This document shows positions 1 through 8,873 of a DNA stretch of 64,000 bases, piece by piece. The DNA lies in assembly GCF_002277895.1 (NCBI RefSeq), contig NZ_CP022998.1:2957501-3021500 (forward strand). Direction: 5' to 3'. Both the position numbers and the translations under genes were made by a program. Source of the DNA: Rhizobium sp. 11515TR (lineage in GTDB: Bacteria > Pseudomonadota > Alphaproteobacteria > Rhizobiales > Rhizobiaceae). How positions within the stretch are numbered: position 1 is the first letter of the stretch; each line of letters opens with the position of its first letter. The notes beneath the pieces were generated by a model, which worked only from the letters and a program-made list of their open reading frames with translations, was not told the DNA's origin and ran no database searches.

Positions 1-1069
1 TGCATACTCCATCATATCGCTGCCTGCCGGCACGCTCGTGAAGCGCATCACCTATAAATGGGGCATCGTCGTCGGCCTTGCGATCGCGGCTGTCGGCTGC
101 GCCCTTTTTATTCCTGCCGCCACCTATCGCGTCTACGCCCTTTTCTTGGGCGCGCTGTTCGTGCTCGCCACCGGCATCACGATTCTGCAGGTCGCCGCCA
201 ACCCCTATGTCACCGTATTGGGACCGCCGGATACCGCCGCGAGCCGCCTAAACCTGACGCAGGCCTTCAACTCCCTCGGCACGACGATTGCCCCCTACTT
301 CGGCGCAATGTTGATCCTGTCTGCCGCGACTGTTGCAGCCACCAACGCTACGCCGGAACAGCTCGACGCCATGCGGCTTGCCGAAGCCGGCGCGGTCAAG
401 TTCCCCTATTTGCTTCTTGCAGCCGCTTTCCTGGTGCTCGCGGCCGTCTTTGCGGCGCTGAAACTTCCGGAAGTCGAGGATGAGGAGACCATCGAGCCGA
501 TGCGCGGCGGCGGCTCCGCCTGGCAGTACCGCCATCTCGTGCTCGGCGCTGTCGGTATCTTTGTTTATGTCGGTGCGGAAGTCAGCGTCGGCAGCTTCCT
601 GGTGAACTTCCTGAGCCAGCCCGATATCGCCCATCTCTCCGAGTCCGATGCCGCTCACTACGTCTCCTATTTCTGGGGCGGCGCCATGGTCGGGCGCTTC
701 GTCGGCTCGGCAATCATGCGCCATATCGATGACGGCAAGGCGCTTGCCTTCAATGCTGTCGCCGCAATCATCCTCCTGCTGGTGACGGTGCTGACGACGG
801 GCCATGTCGCCATGTGGGCCGTGCTGGCGATCGGCCTCTTCAACTCGATCATGTTCCCGACGATCTTCAGCCTGGCGCTCCACGGCCTCGGCAAATATAC
901 GAGCCAGGGCTCCGGCATTCTTTGCCTCGCCATCGTCGGCGGCGCGATCTTGCCCGTCATTCAGGGCGGCCTTGCCGATACGATCGGCATTCACCTCGCC
1001 TTCCTGATGCCGATCATCTGCTACGTCTACATTGCCTTCTATGGCCTCAAGGGCCACAAGCCGGCATAG
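1..1069 (+). CDS. MFS sugar transporter, FucP/GluP type (5' end outside window)
   Basis: Inner-membrane sugar:H+ symporter of the FucP (fucose/glucose/galactose) branch of the major facilitator superfamily. The gene is cut by the window edge. A GTG at 38 could be mistaken for a start, but the same frame stays open to base 2 and reads [16 protein letters not shown], the loop after a transmembrane helix in this family. What is visible is therefore roughly the last 355 residues of a protein of about 400-440. Family features seen include the QVAANPY segment and the later motif [13 protein letters not shown]. Hydrophobic segments run to the C-terminus. The sugar cannot be named. Glucose or galactose is the usual annotation for rhizobial homologues, and that is inference. 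The next gene, pncA, appears to be unrelated. Confidence 0.88.
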   Translation, partial: AYSIISLPAGTLVKRITYKWGIVVGLAIAAVGCALFIPAATYRVYALFLGALFVLATGITILQVAANPYVTVLGPPDTAASRLNLTQAFNSLGTTIAPYFGAMLILSAATVAATNATPEQLDAMRLAEAGAVKFPYLLLAAAFLVLAAVFAALKLPEVEDEETIEPMRGGGSAWQYRHLVLGAVGIFVYVGAEVSVGSFLVNFLSQPDIAHLSESDAAHYVSYFWGGAMVGRFVGSAIMRHIDDGKALAFNAVAAIILLLVTVLTTGHVAMWAVLAIGLFNSIMFPTIFSLALHGLGKYTSQGSGILCLAIVGGAILPVIQGGLADTIGIHLAFLMPIICYVYIAFYGLKGHKPA

Positions 1070-1180
1070 GCCTTTACAAACCATCGCGCCTCGCCGCCTT
1101 CATCGGCGGGGCGCAAAGGGCTTGATCCGAAGCGCGCCGCTTGGCATCGTGCAGTGCAACAAAACGGAAGGACAGGTCTC

Positions 1181-1804
1181 ATGAAAGCGCTGCTGCTCAT
1201 CGACATCCAGAACGGCTTCTGCCCAGGCGGTAACCTTCCCGTGCCGGACGGAGATCAGGTGGTGCCTGTCGCAAATAAGCTCATCGACAGCGGCCAATAC
1301 GATCTCATCGTCGCTTCGCAGGACTGGCATCCGGCCGGTCACGGCAGCTTCGCTTCCGCTCATCCAGGCAAGAAACCTTTTGAAATCGGCACACTGTCAG
1401 GCAAGCCGCAGATGATGTGGCCCGATCATTGTGTCCAGAATAGCAAAGATGCCGAGTTTCACCCGGATCTCCATATGGACGCCGTCGATTTCATCCAGCA
1501 AAAGGGCCAGAATCCCGCCGTCGACAGCTATTCCGCCTTCCGAGACAACGATCAGGCTGCCCTCACCGGGCTGGCCGCCTATCTGCGCAACAAAGGCGTC
1601 ACCGAACTCGACCTTTGCGGGCTGGCAACCGATTATTGCGTCAAGTTCTCGGCGCTCGATGCCGTTGAAATGCTGCCCGGCGTCACAATCCGCTTCATCG
1701 AAGATGCAGGCCGAGGCATCGATCCCGCCGGCGTGAAATCGGCAATCGACGAGATGCGAGCTCGCGGCGTGGCCATTACCAGCAGCAAGCACGCGCTTGC
1801 CTAA
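1181..1804 (+). CDS. pncA: nicotinamidase / pyrazinamidase
   Basis: Hydrolyses nicotinamide to nicotinic acid and ammonia in the NAD+ salvage pathway; cytoplasmic. The 207-residue protein belongs to the isochorismatase-like cysteine hydrolases. The catalytic triad is visible as Asp8 (LLIDIQNGF), Lys108 (IQQKGQ) and Cys153 (ATDYCVKFSALDA). The metal ligands Asp48, His50 and His54 lie in SQDWHPAGHGSF. The ATG at 1181 was chosen over an upstream in-frame start because GGAAGG lies about 10 bases before it and the family normally begins MKALLLIDIQ. It follows the sugar transporter by about 110 bases, so it may have its own promoter. Confidence 0.95.
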   Translation: MKALLLIDIQNGFCPGGNLPVPDGDQVVPVANKLIDSGQYDLIVASQDWHPAGHGSFASAHPGKKPFEIGTLSGKPQMMWPDHCVQNSKDAEFHPDLHMDAVDFIQQKGQNPAVDSYSAFRDNDQAALTGLAAYLRNKGVTELDLCGLATDYCVKFSALDAVEMLPGVTIRFIEDAGRGIDPAGVKSAIDEMRARGVAITSSKHALA

Positions 1805-1885
1805 AATCGCGCCAACCAAGCTAAACCTTCTCTAAATAAAATGGTGCAAGCTATTCCCTGTCAGTAAGATATCGGGATTTCTTGC

Positions 1886-2971
1886 GTGCAGTCGATTGTC
1901 ATCAACGGGCGTTTTCTCGGCCAGCCTCTGTCCGGTGTGCAGCGCTTTGCGCGCGAATTAACCCTGGCGCTCGACCGCAAGATCTCCTCGGGCGCGCTGC
2001 CCGCCTCCCTGAAAGGAGTGCGCTGGCGTCTGGCCGTGCCGCGCAATACGCCTGTCGATATCAAACTTTCCGCCATAGACGTTGACAGTTTCGGTTCCGG
2101 CCCCGGCCATCTTTGGGAGCAAACAGCGCTGCTTTCACGCTCGCGCGGCAGCCGGCTCATCGGCTTCGGCGGCAGCGGCCCGCTTCTGCATCGCCGTCAG
2201 GCCGTCGTCATTCATGATGTAACGATCTTCCGCCATCCGCAATCCTTCAAGCGCAGCTATCGGCTGCTGCACGGCGCGCTCGGGACCGTGTTGACGCGCA
2301 CCGCCAGGATCGGCACCGTCTCGGAATTCTCACGGCAGGAGCTCGCCTCCGTCTTCCGGGTGCCATCGAGTAGTATCGACGTCGTCTACAATGCCGTCGA
2401 TCACTATGCCGCCATCGAACCGGAAGAAGCCGTCATGCAGCGGCTTGGCCTGAAGACGAACGGCTTCTTCCTGCTCGTCGGAACGATGAAACCGAATAAG
2501 AACCTCGATTTCGCCATCCGCGCTTTCGAGGCGCTCAAGGATACCAGTCAGAAGCTCGTCGTCGTGGGTGGCTCCGCACCGACCGTGTTCAAATCGGACA
2601 GCCAGCAATCCGCCGGCAGCCTGCTCTTTCCCGGCCGGCTCATCGACGCGGAAATCGCCGCCTTGGAGCGCCATGCCACGGCTTTCGTTTTCCCGAGCCT
2701 CTATGAAGGGTTCGGCATTCCCCCATTGGAAGCAATGACCCAGGGCTGCCCGGTACTTGCTGCCGATATTCCTGCCGTGCGTGAGGCGTCGGGTGATGCC
2801 GCGCTCTACTTCGATCCCTTCCGACAGGACGAACTTGTCTCCGCCATGCGACGGATCGCGACGGACGAGACGTTACGCCAGGATCTGCGCCGACGCGGCC
2901 ATGAGAACGTTACGCGCTTCTCCTGGGATGGCAGCGCAGATCGCGTCCTGTCCATTCTGGAAGATCTCTAA
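1886..2971 (+). CDS. glycosyltransferase, GT4 family
   Basis: Predicted cytoplasmic GT-B glycosyltransferase of 361 residues, adding a sugar from a nucleotide donor to a polysaccharide or lipid-linked acceptor. The start is a GTG giving MQSIVINGRFLGQPLSGVQR, where the G-x-x-R loop is typical of the N-terminal acceptor domain. The C-terminal donor domain has VGTMKPNKN near residues 198-206 and the E-x7-E type segment FVFPSLYEGFGIPPLEAM. The gene is convergent with a polysaccharide flippase whose stop lies 6 bases away, which suggests both serve a surface polysaccharide. The acceptor and sugar cannot be told. A first-mannosyltransferase role (WbpX/RfaG-like) is possible but not shown. Confidence 0.85.
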   Translation: MQSIVINGRFLGQPLSGVQRFARELTLALDRKISSGALPASLKGVRWRLAVPRNTPVDIKLSAIDVDSFGSGPGHLWEQTALLSRSRGSRLIGFGGSGPLLHRRQAVVIHDVTIFRHPQSFKRSYRLLHGALGTVLTRTARIGTVSEFSRQELASVFRVPSSSIDVVYNAVDHYAAIEPEEAVMQRLGLKTNGFFLLVGTMKPNKNLDFAIRAFEALKDTSQKLVVVGGSAPTVFKSDSQQSAGSLLFPGRLIDAEIAALERHATAFVFPSLYEGFGIPPLEAMTQGCPVLAADIPAVREASGDAALYFDPFRQDELVSAMRRIATDETLRQDLRRRGHENVTRFSWDGSADRVLSILEDL

Positions 2972-2977
2972 GAGATT

Positions 2978-4393
2978 TCAGGACCGGGACTGCGGCCGGA
3001 ACATCGTGACGAAGTAGCTGTAGAGGCCGAGCAGGCAGAATAATGCGCCCCCGACGACGCCGACAGCCACAGATATCCAGAGCGAATAGCCAAAACCGGC
3101 CGTTGCCAGCACCGGCAGGGCCAGCCCGATAGCCGACAGAACGACTGGCGGCCAGACGAAATCGAAGGCAAGAGACATCATCACCTTGATGCCGATCGTC
3201 ATGGCGCATAGCGCACCGATCATGCCGCCAGCCATGAGGGCAGCGTCGCCGAAGGAACCGAGATAGCCGCCGATAAGCGTGCCCGCATTCAGCAGCATGC
3301 AATCCAGCGCCGCGAGCAGGAAGATCGTCAATAGCCGATGCTGCAGATGCGCCGGGGTGGGCATCATGTTGGCCGTCAGCGCGCGGCATGTCGCAAGGCC
3401 GATGACAAAGGGGGCGACGGCAAGAAACTCCTTGCGCAAACCGACGGCGATGACCAATTGCCCGACCGGCTGCAATAGCGCGAAAATGCCGGCGGCCGTC
3501 ATCAGCGTCAGACCGGTCAGCAGCGAATAATATTCGCCAAGCTGCTTGGCAAACGCGGGCGTCCGCCCGTCGCGATCATAGGTCGTGACGACATCGGGAT
3601 ATTGAATGGCCTGCAGGGCCGATACGATCAGGATAAAGGGTCGCTGCAGCAGATCGAGCGCCAGAAGTGCGCCGGCCGCGCCACCCGCTCCCAACATAGC
3701 CGTGAGGATGGCCTTCAGTCCCAGCGGCGTCAGCATGCCGATAACGGAGGCGCTCGCGGCGACGCTGCCATAGACGAAATGCTTGCGCACCCGCGCCTTC
3801 TCGAACGAAGCGGCTTCGTGAAGACTGTTGCGAGTTAGAAATACGGCCAGAAGACTATAGGCAAGATAGCCGGCCATCAGACCGGCGACGGTCCATGTGA
3901 AGGTCGGGGCAATCGCCGCGCCCGCAAGCGTACCGATTGCCAGAATCGTAGCACGCGAACCCTGCAGCCGCGAAAAAACGCGAAACTCCTGACGAAAGCG
4001 CAGCATGGTAAGATGCAGGTCGCTGCCACCCTGGAAGATCGCAACCAAGCCACCAAGCATGGCAATCTCTGCCGAGACGGAAAAGAAGATCGAGACGGAA
4101 GCGGCGATCAGGCAGATTGCCGAGCAAGCCGCGAATTCCACCGTCAGCGCCTTGCGCTCCAGTGCCTCGCTCCCTGGCCCCTGCCCCGGATAGAATCGAC
4201 TGCAGGCAAAACGAACCCATTCGAAGCAGAGGATCGCCGCAAACTGGCTGATTGAGATGAACAGCGAATAGGCCGCATAGTCCGCCGGAGCCAGCAGATG
4301 TGCCACCGCGATCAGCAGCCCGAAAGCCACCGCCGCCTGATAGAAATATGCAGCCAATGCCACGATCTTTGCCATGGCGGCAGCTAACAGCAA
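2978..4393 (-). CDS. polysaccharide export flippase (Wzx/MATE-like, MOP superfamily)
   Basis: Integral membrane protein of about 465-471 residues with 12-14 predicted hydrophobic helices, resembling O-antigen/exopolysaccharide flippases that move lipid-linked repeat units across the inner membrane. The longest frame starts with TTG at 4393 (MLLAAAMAKIV). An ATG at 4375 (MAKIVALAAYFYQ) is an equally good start, and neither has a strong ribosome binding site. It is convergent with the GT4 glycosyltransferase, so the two genes may form a small surface-polysaccharide locus transcribed from opposite ends. Divergent from the SDR gene, with about 236 bases between them. The substrate is unknown. Confidence 0.75.
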   Translation of the reverse strand: MLLAAAMAKIVALAAYFYQAAVAFGLLIAVAHLLAPADYAAYSLFISISQFAAILCFEWVRFACSRFYPGQGPGSEALERKALTVEFAACSAICLIAASVSIFFSVSAEIAMLGGLVAIFQGGSDLHLTMLRFRQEFRVFSRLQGSRATILAIGTLAGAAIAPTFTWTVAGLMAGYLAYSLLAVFLTRNSLHEAASFEKARVRKHFVYGSVAASASVIGMLTPLGLKAILTAMLGAGGAAGALLALDLLQRPFILIVSALQAIQYPDVVTTYDRDGRTPAFAKQLGEYYSLLTGLTLMTAAGIFALLQPVGQLVIAVGLRKEFLAVAPFVIGLATCRALTANMMPTPAHLQHRLLTIFLLAALDCMLLNAGTLIGGYLGSFGDAALMAGGMIGALCAMTIGIKVMMSLAFDFVWPPVVLSAIGLALPVLATAGFGYSLWISVAVGVVGGALFCLLGLYSYFVTMFRPQSRS

Positions 4394-4629
4394 AAGATTG
4401 AGGAAAGCGCTAATCTCAGAGGACGAAGCGGCACCGACATTGAAACCATGGCCAAAAATGCCGGCATCGTCATGACATCATGCCGACTATTTCCGTCTTA
4501 CCTCTCGCCGGTAGTTTTTCTACTGACACACAAGAATTTAGCTGCTTGGTCCTCGTGCGAAGAAGATGATATTTCATCGACAGATTCAGGGCAATCGATC
4601 CTGCGTCGCCAATGAGGAAGGAAGCACAG

Positions 4630-5334
4630 ATGTCGATAGAAAAGGTGGCTGTTATCACTGCGGGCGGCAGCGGCATGGGCGCCGAAAGTGCCAGACGGCT
4701 TGCGGCCGATGGATTCCGTGTCTCCATCCTCTCCTCCTCCGGAAAGGGTGAAGCGCTGGCTCAGGAGCTTGGCGGCATCGGCGTTACCGGTTCCAACCAG
4801 TCCAATGACGATCTCAAGCGCCTGGTCGATGCGACGATGGAAAAATGGGGGCGCATCGATGTGCTGGTCAATAGCGCCGGCCACGGTCCCCGCGCTCCGA
4901 TCCTCGACATCACCGACGAGCAATGGCACACCGGCCTGGACGTCTATCTGATGAACGTCATTCGCCCGGTCCGCCTCGTCGCGCCCATCATGCAGAAGCA
5001 GAAGTCCGGCGCCATCGTCAACATTTCCACCGCCTGGGCCTTCGAACCATCGCCAATGTTCCCGACCTCGGCGGTATTCCGGGCTGGTCTCGCCTCCTAT
5101 ACGAAGATCTTTGCCGACACCTATGCAGCCGATAATGTGCGGATGAACAACGTCCTGCCCGGCTGGATCGACAGCCTGCCGGCGACAGAAGAACGCCGCG
5201 GCAGCGTGCCCATGAGGCGCTACGGCACCAGCGCCGAAATCGCCGCCACCGTCGCCTTCCTCGCCTCAGATGGCGCCGGCTACATCACCGGTCAGAATCT
5301 CAAGGTCGATGGCGGATTGATGCGCTCGGTCTAG
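4630..5334 (+). CDS. SDR-family protein with atypical active site
   Basis: Rossmann-fold short-chain dehydrogenase/reductase-like protein of 234 residues. The N-terminal nucleotide loop reads TAGGSGMG (residues 10-17), NSAG is at 81-84, and the catalytic Ser is Ser133 in NIST. The canonical Tyr-x-x-x-Lys is absent. The matching stretch reads FPTSAVFRAGL, with Phe, Ser or Thr where Tyr is expected and Arg where Lys is expected. The C-terminal YITGQNLKVDGG is normal for SDRs. ATG 4630 is preferred to ATG 4612 because AGGAAGGAA sits 7 bases upstream. It may be a reductase with a rearranged active site, or a binding or regulatory protein. The substrate is unknown. Confidence 0.82.
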   Translation: MSIEKVAVITAGGSGMGAESARRLAADGFRVSILSSSGKGEALAQELGGIGVTGSNQSNDDLKRLVDATMEKWGRIDVLVNSAGHGPRAPILDITDEQWHTGLDVYLMNVIRPVRLVAPIMQKQKSGAIVNISTAWAFEPSPMFPTSAVFRAGLASYTKIFADTYAADNVRMNNVLPGWIDSLPATEERRGSVPMRRYGTSAEIAATVAFLASDGAGYITGQNLKVDGGLMRSV

Positions 5335-5598
5335 CTCTTACAAAAGACAATGCCATCTCGTTTTCGCTCTCTCGAGTACCGCTTGGGAGAGCGATTTCGT
5401 TTGGAGTACGGCAGCGGCGAGCAAACCATCCTCGCCGGTACTGCGCCAGGGGTTACGACCTCGCAGGCTGAAGGCGAAACCCTCCCCGGTGGCGTTGGCG
5501 AATTGCCTTTTTGCACTGCACACGTTAGAAGTCCCGGCAATTTTGAGGGATGGAAACAGGCAATGCAGAAACAGCGTTGCTTGCGGAGGAGTGCCACG

Positions 5599-6474
5599 AT
5601 GGAGATCGTTCACACGATAGCCGCTCTGCGCGAGCGACTCGACGTGCAACGCAAAGCCGGCAGAAAAATCGGCCTGGTGCCGACCATGGGTTACCTGCAC
5701 GCGGGCCATATGGAACTGGTCTCCCGCGCCAAGGCCGAGAACGACCTCGTCGTCACCTCCATTTTCGTCAATCCACTGCAGTTCGGCGCCAATGAGGATC
5801 TGGCGAAATATCCGCGCGATCTCGAACGCGACAGCGCCATGTTGCGCGATGCTGGCGTTGACTATCTCTTTGCACCTGGCCTTACGGATATGTATCCGCG
5901 TCCGATGCAAACGGTGGTCGACGTGCCGAAGCTCGGGGCGGAGCTGGAGGGTGCGGTTCGCCCCGGCCATTTTGCCGGCGTTGCCACCGTCGTCACGAAG
6001 CTGTTCAACATCGTCCAGCCCGACAGCGCCTATTTCGGCGAGAAGGACTATCAGCAGGTGGCGATCATCCGTCGCATGGTCGAGGATCTTGCGCAGCCCG
6101 TTCGTGTCGTGCCGGTACCGACCGTCCGCGATACCGATGGCTTGGCGCTCTCTTCGCGCAACGTCTATCTGTCGAAGGAAGAGCGTGCCGCCGCCGTCAT
6201 CGTTCCCAAGGCATTGGCTGAAGCCGAAAAGCTCTACGATCTCGGCGCGGATGACCCCGCGATACTCGAGGAAGCACTGCGGGTCTTCATCGGCAAGGAA
6301 CCGCTTGCGACCGTGGAAGTCGCCGCCGTTCGTCATCCCGAAACGCTGGAACCATTGAGCAAACTGCAAGGCCAGCCAATCCTCATTGCCTTGTTCGTCC
6401 GCATCGGCACCACCCGTCTGCTCGACAACCGGGTCATTGGTCGCAAGCCATCAAACAACGAAAAGGCCGCCTGA
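5599..6474 (+). CDS. panC: pantothenate synthetase
   Basis: ATP-dependent ligation of pantoate with beta-alanine to give pantothenate (vitamin B5), via a pantoyl-adenylate; cytoplasmic. 291 residues. The nucleotidyltransferase HxGH motif is HAGH at residues 34-37. FGEKDYQQ and the KMSKS-like LSSRNVYLS segment are also visible. The frame is open about 250 bases further upstream, but ATG 5599 has GGAGG ten bases before it and gives the normal family N-terminus and length. panB follows after a single base, so panC-panB is an operon. The 264 bases before the gene hold only a weak hairpin near 5368-5395 and no other gene I can support. Confidence 0.96.
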   Translation: MEIVHTIAALRERLDVQRKAGRKIGLVPTMGYLHAGHMELVSRAKAENDLVVTSIFVNPLQFGANEDLAKYPRDLERDSAMLRDAGVDYLFAPGLTDMYPRPMQTVVDVPKLGAELEGAVRPGHFAGVATVVTKLFNIVQPDSAYFGEKDYQQVAIIRRMVEDLAQPVRVVPVPTVRDTDGLALSSRNVYLSKEERAAAVIVPKALAEAEKLYDLGADDPAILEEALRVFIGKEPLATVEVAAVRHPETLEPLSKLQGQPILIALFVRIGTTRLLDNRVIGRKPSNNEKAA

Positions 6475-6475
6475 C

Positions 6476-7297
6476 ATGAGCACTGTCGGACATGCCAAGC
6501 GCATCACGCCCGCCGCCATCGAGGCGATGAAAGGCACGCGCCCGATCATCAGCCTGACGGCCTATACGACGCCGATTGCTCGCCTGCTCGATCCGCATTG
6601 CGACCTGCTTCTGGTGGGTGATTCCCTCGGCATGGTGCTCTACGGCATGGAGACGACTGTCGGCGTCACGCTGGAGATGATGATCGCCCACGGCCAGGCT
6701 GTCATGCGTGGCGCCAATCATGCCTGCGTTACCGTTGACCTGCCTTTCGGATCCTACCAGGAATCGAGGGAGCAGGCCTTCCGCAGTGCCGCGCGCATCC
6801 TGAAGGAAACCGGCTGCGATGGCGTGAAGCTGGAGGGTGGCGAGGAAATGGCTGAAACCGTGGCCTTCCTGACCTCTCGCGGTATTCCGGTCTTCGGCCA
6901 TGTCGGCCTGATGCCGCAGCAGGTGAATACGACTGGCGGCTATCGTTCGCTCGGCCGCTCGGAGAAGGAGGCCGACAAAATCCGCCGCGACGCCAAGGCG
7001 ATCTCGGAGGCCGGCGTCTTCGCGATGGTCATCGAAGGCACGGTCGAACCGCTCGCCCGCGAGATCACCGCCGCCGTTGCCATTCCCACCATCGGCATCG
7101 GCGCATCTGCCGCCTGCGATGGACAGATCCTAGTTTCCGACGACATGCTCGGCCTGTTCAACGATTTCAAGCCGCGTTTCGTCAAGCACTTTGCGGAGCT
7201 GGCGCCCATGATCTCGAAAGCCGCGGAAGCCTATGCCGAAGAGGTGAAGGCTCGCACGTTTCCGGCCCTGGAGCACACGTTCCAGCCGAAAAAGTGA
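6476..7297 (+). CDS. panB: ketopantoate hydroxymethyltransferase
   Basis: Transfers a hydroxymethyl group from 5,10-methylene-tetrahydrofolate to 2-ketoisovalerate to form ketopantoate, the step before pantoate; cytoplasmic. 273 residues, with a TIM-barrel fold. The metal/substrate motif [11 protein letters not shown] (about 44-54) and the catalytic Glu segment [10 protein letters not shown] are present, followed by [18 protein letters not shown]. The ATG lies one base after the panC stop (TGA-C-ATG), which implies translational coupling. The longer in-frame start inside panC was rejected. Together with panC it supplies most of the pantothenate branch. panE and panD are not in this window. 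Confidence 0.96.
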   Translation: MSTVGHAKRITPAAIEAMKGTRPIISLTAYTTPIARLLDPHCDLLLVGDSLGMVLYGMETTVGVTLEMMIAHGQAVMRGANHACVTVDLPFGSYQESREQAFRSAARILKETGCDGVKLEGGEEMAETVAFLTSRGIPVFGHVGLMPQQVNTTGGYRSLGRSEKEADKIRRDAKAISEAGVFAMVIEGTVEPLAREITAAVAIPTIGIGASAACDGQILVSDDMLGLFNDFKPRFVKHFAELAPMISKAAEAYAEEVKARTFPALEHTFQPKK

Positions 7298-7304
7298 GGC
7301 ACCA

Positions 7305-7556
7305 TCAGCTCTTGGCGGGCTCTTTCTCCAGCAGATAGATCGCTTCGCCGAAATCCTCCATCTTGCTCATCAATGCCGCATGGGCATCCCGCAGCCCTTG
7401 ATTGTAATAATAGGGGCCGATCTCGGATGTGAAGAAGTCGAGCAGGAATTCGGCGGGCAAAGTGCCGAGCGTCTGGTCCAGCTCATCGGCGAAATAGCTC
7501 TGAAGGCGCGCAACCATGGCTGCCTTCTCATCTTTCGAAAAGGTGATCTTCTTCAT
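7305..7556 (-). CDS. DUF2164 family protein
   Basis: Small cytoplasmic protein of 83 residues (MKKITFSKDEKAAMVARLQSY...). It matches in length and pattern the uncharacterised DUF2164 family: a charged helix, then LPAEFLLDFFTSEIGPYYYNQGLRDA. Function is not known. The frame runs open through the azlC region on this strand, but coding character stops at the Met used here. ATG 7556 has GGGAG about 10 bases upstream. ATG 7571, five codons earlier, is a possible alternative. The gene is convergent with panB, with only 7 bases between the two stops. Confidence 0.8.
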   Translation of the reverse strand: MKKITFSKDEKAAMVARLQSYFADELDQTLGTLPAEFLLDFFTSEIGPYYYNQGLRDAHAALMSKMEDFGEAIYLLEKEPAKS

Positions 7557-7790
7557 CTTTCCATCTCCCATTTTGCGAGCGGCTCCAAGGGTTGGATCAA
7601 GGAAATCAATTGATCCATCAAGGAAATTCAATTGCTGACCCCAAAGGCACGGCTTACACCTCCGCCCATTGAACAGTGCGGCAGCAAATGCGCAAGGGGT
7701 GCAATCATCGTGGTTTCCATGCGGATTGCGCATCCTCGACACGACATCTTGGCGAAAGCGCCGGATTTTCCACAAAGGACAAAGCGGACC

Positions 7791-8513
7791 ATGAGTCGCG
7801 CGGAATTTCTTGAAGGCTTGAAGGGCGGCATTCCCGTCGGCCTCGCTGCAGCGCCTTTCGGCGCCCTCTTCGGTGCGCTGGCGCGCGATCAGGGCATGTC
7901 CCTTGGCGAACTGACCCTGATGAGCGGCACCGTCTATGCCGGTGCCAGCCAGATGGTGGGGATTGATCTCTTCGGCCACAATGTTCAGGCATGGCTCATC
8001 GTGCTGTCGATCCTCGCCGTGAACTTCCGCCATGTGCTCTATTCGGCAGCGATCGCACGCTACATCAGGCATTTTTCCACCGTGGAGAAGTTCTTCACCT
8101 TCTTCCTGCTGGTCGATCCGCAATTCGCCGAGACGATCAAGCGCCATGAAAGCGGCAAGCCGGTGACTTTCGCCTGGTACATTGGCTTTGCGGCGGTGAT
8201 CTATATCCCCTGGGTGGTGGTGAGCCTGATCGGCGGTCTTCTCGGCAGTTTCATCGGTGATCCCAAAGCCATCGGCCTCGATATCCTGCTGCCGGTCTAT
8301 TTCCTCGGCATCGTCATGGGCTTTCGCACGCGCGACAACTTCCTGCCCGTCGTGGCGGTCAGTGCCGTGGCATCGGCCATCGCCCATCGCTATGTCGGCT
8401 CGCCCTGGCATGTCAGCATTGGCGCCTTGGCGGGCGTCGCGCTTGCCGCAATGCTGCCGCCGGTCAAAGCGAATCGCAAGCCTGATATCGCGCACGAAAG
8501 CCATGAGGTCTGA
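7791..8513 (+). CDS. azlC: AzlC family amino-acid exporter subunit
   Basis: Large subunit of the two-component AzlCD exporter, known in Bacillus for efflux of branched-chain amino acids and analogues. 240 residues, inner membrane, with several hydrophobic helices. The N-terminal family signature is GLKGGIPVGLAAAPFGALFGALA. AGGAC lies about 10 bases before ATG 7791. The frame is open upstream, including an ATG at 7719, but that extension is polar and outside the family length. azlD follows 2 bases after the stop. The substrate here is inferred only from family. Confidence 0.9.
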   Translation: MSRAEFLEGLKGGIPVGLAAAPFGALFGALARDQGMSLGELTLMSGTVYAGASQMVGIDLFGHNVQAWLIVLSILAVNFRHVLYSAAIARYIRHFSTVEKFFTFFLLVDPQFAETIKRHESGKPVTFAWYIGFAAVIYIPWVVVSLIGGLLGSFIGDPKAIGLDILLPVYFLGIVMGFRTRDNFLPVVAVSAVASAIAHRYVGSPWHVSIGALAGVALAAMLPPVKANRKPDIAHESHEV

Positions 8514-8515
8514 CC

Positions 8516-8827
8516 ATGTTCGATTTCAATTCGCATATGGTTTTGCTCATTCTGGCCGCAGCCGTGGTGACCTTCCTGACGAGAATCGGCGGCTATATCC
8601 TGATCGTCAAAATGACCCGCATTCCACCGCGTGTCGAAGCCGCGCTGAATGCCGTACCCGCCGCCGTACTCACGACCCTTGTCGCCCCCGCCTTCTTCGT
8701 CGGTGGCTGGGATACGAAGGTGGCGATGCTTGCCGCCCTTCTCGTCGGACTGCGTTATCCCTCGACCTACATGCTGGTCACAGGATGGATCGTCGTCATG
8801 GCATGGCGCCATTCCATAGGCGCTTGA
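8516..8827 (+). CDS. azlD: AzlD family amino-acid exporter subunit
   Basis: Small membrane subunit of the AzlCD exporter: 103 residues with about four hydrophobic helices and the family pattern FLTRIGGYIL...PRVEAALNAVPAAVL. It starts 2 bases after the azlC stop, so the two are co-translated. It ends just before a hairpin that may terminate this operon and the convergent peptidase gene. AzlD-type subunits are needed for AzlC function in characterised systems. Whether that holds here is inference. Confidence 0.9.
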   Translation: MFDFNSHMVLLILAAAVVTFLTRIGGYILIVKMTRIPPRVEAALNAVPAAVLTTLVAPAFFVGGWDTKVAMLAALLVGLRYPSTYMLVTGWIVVMAWRHSIGA

Positions 8828-8833
8828 GACGGA

Positions 8834-8862
8834 CCTCATCCCAATTTCGAGATGGGATGAGG
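8834..8862 (+). terminator. hairpin between convergent azlD and M24 peptidase genes
   Basis: A 10-bp perfect stem (CCTCATCCCA / TGGGATGAGG) with a 9-base loop lies between two convergent stops. There is no strong T-run on either side, so it is a weak or bidirectional terminator candidate. Confidence 0.5.
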
Positions 8863-8873
8863 CCCGATATTTC

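Noticed and set aside
5350..5598. N-terminal extension of panC by 83 codons
   Set aside because: The extension has no similarity to PanC. The internal ATG at 5599 has a good ribosome binding site and gives standard length.
7632..7790. Upstream extension of azlC including ATG 7719
   Set aside because: The added segment is polar and outside the AzlC family length; ATG 7791 is preceded by AGGAC.
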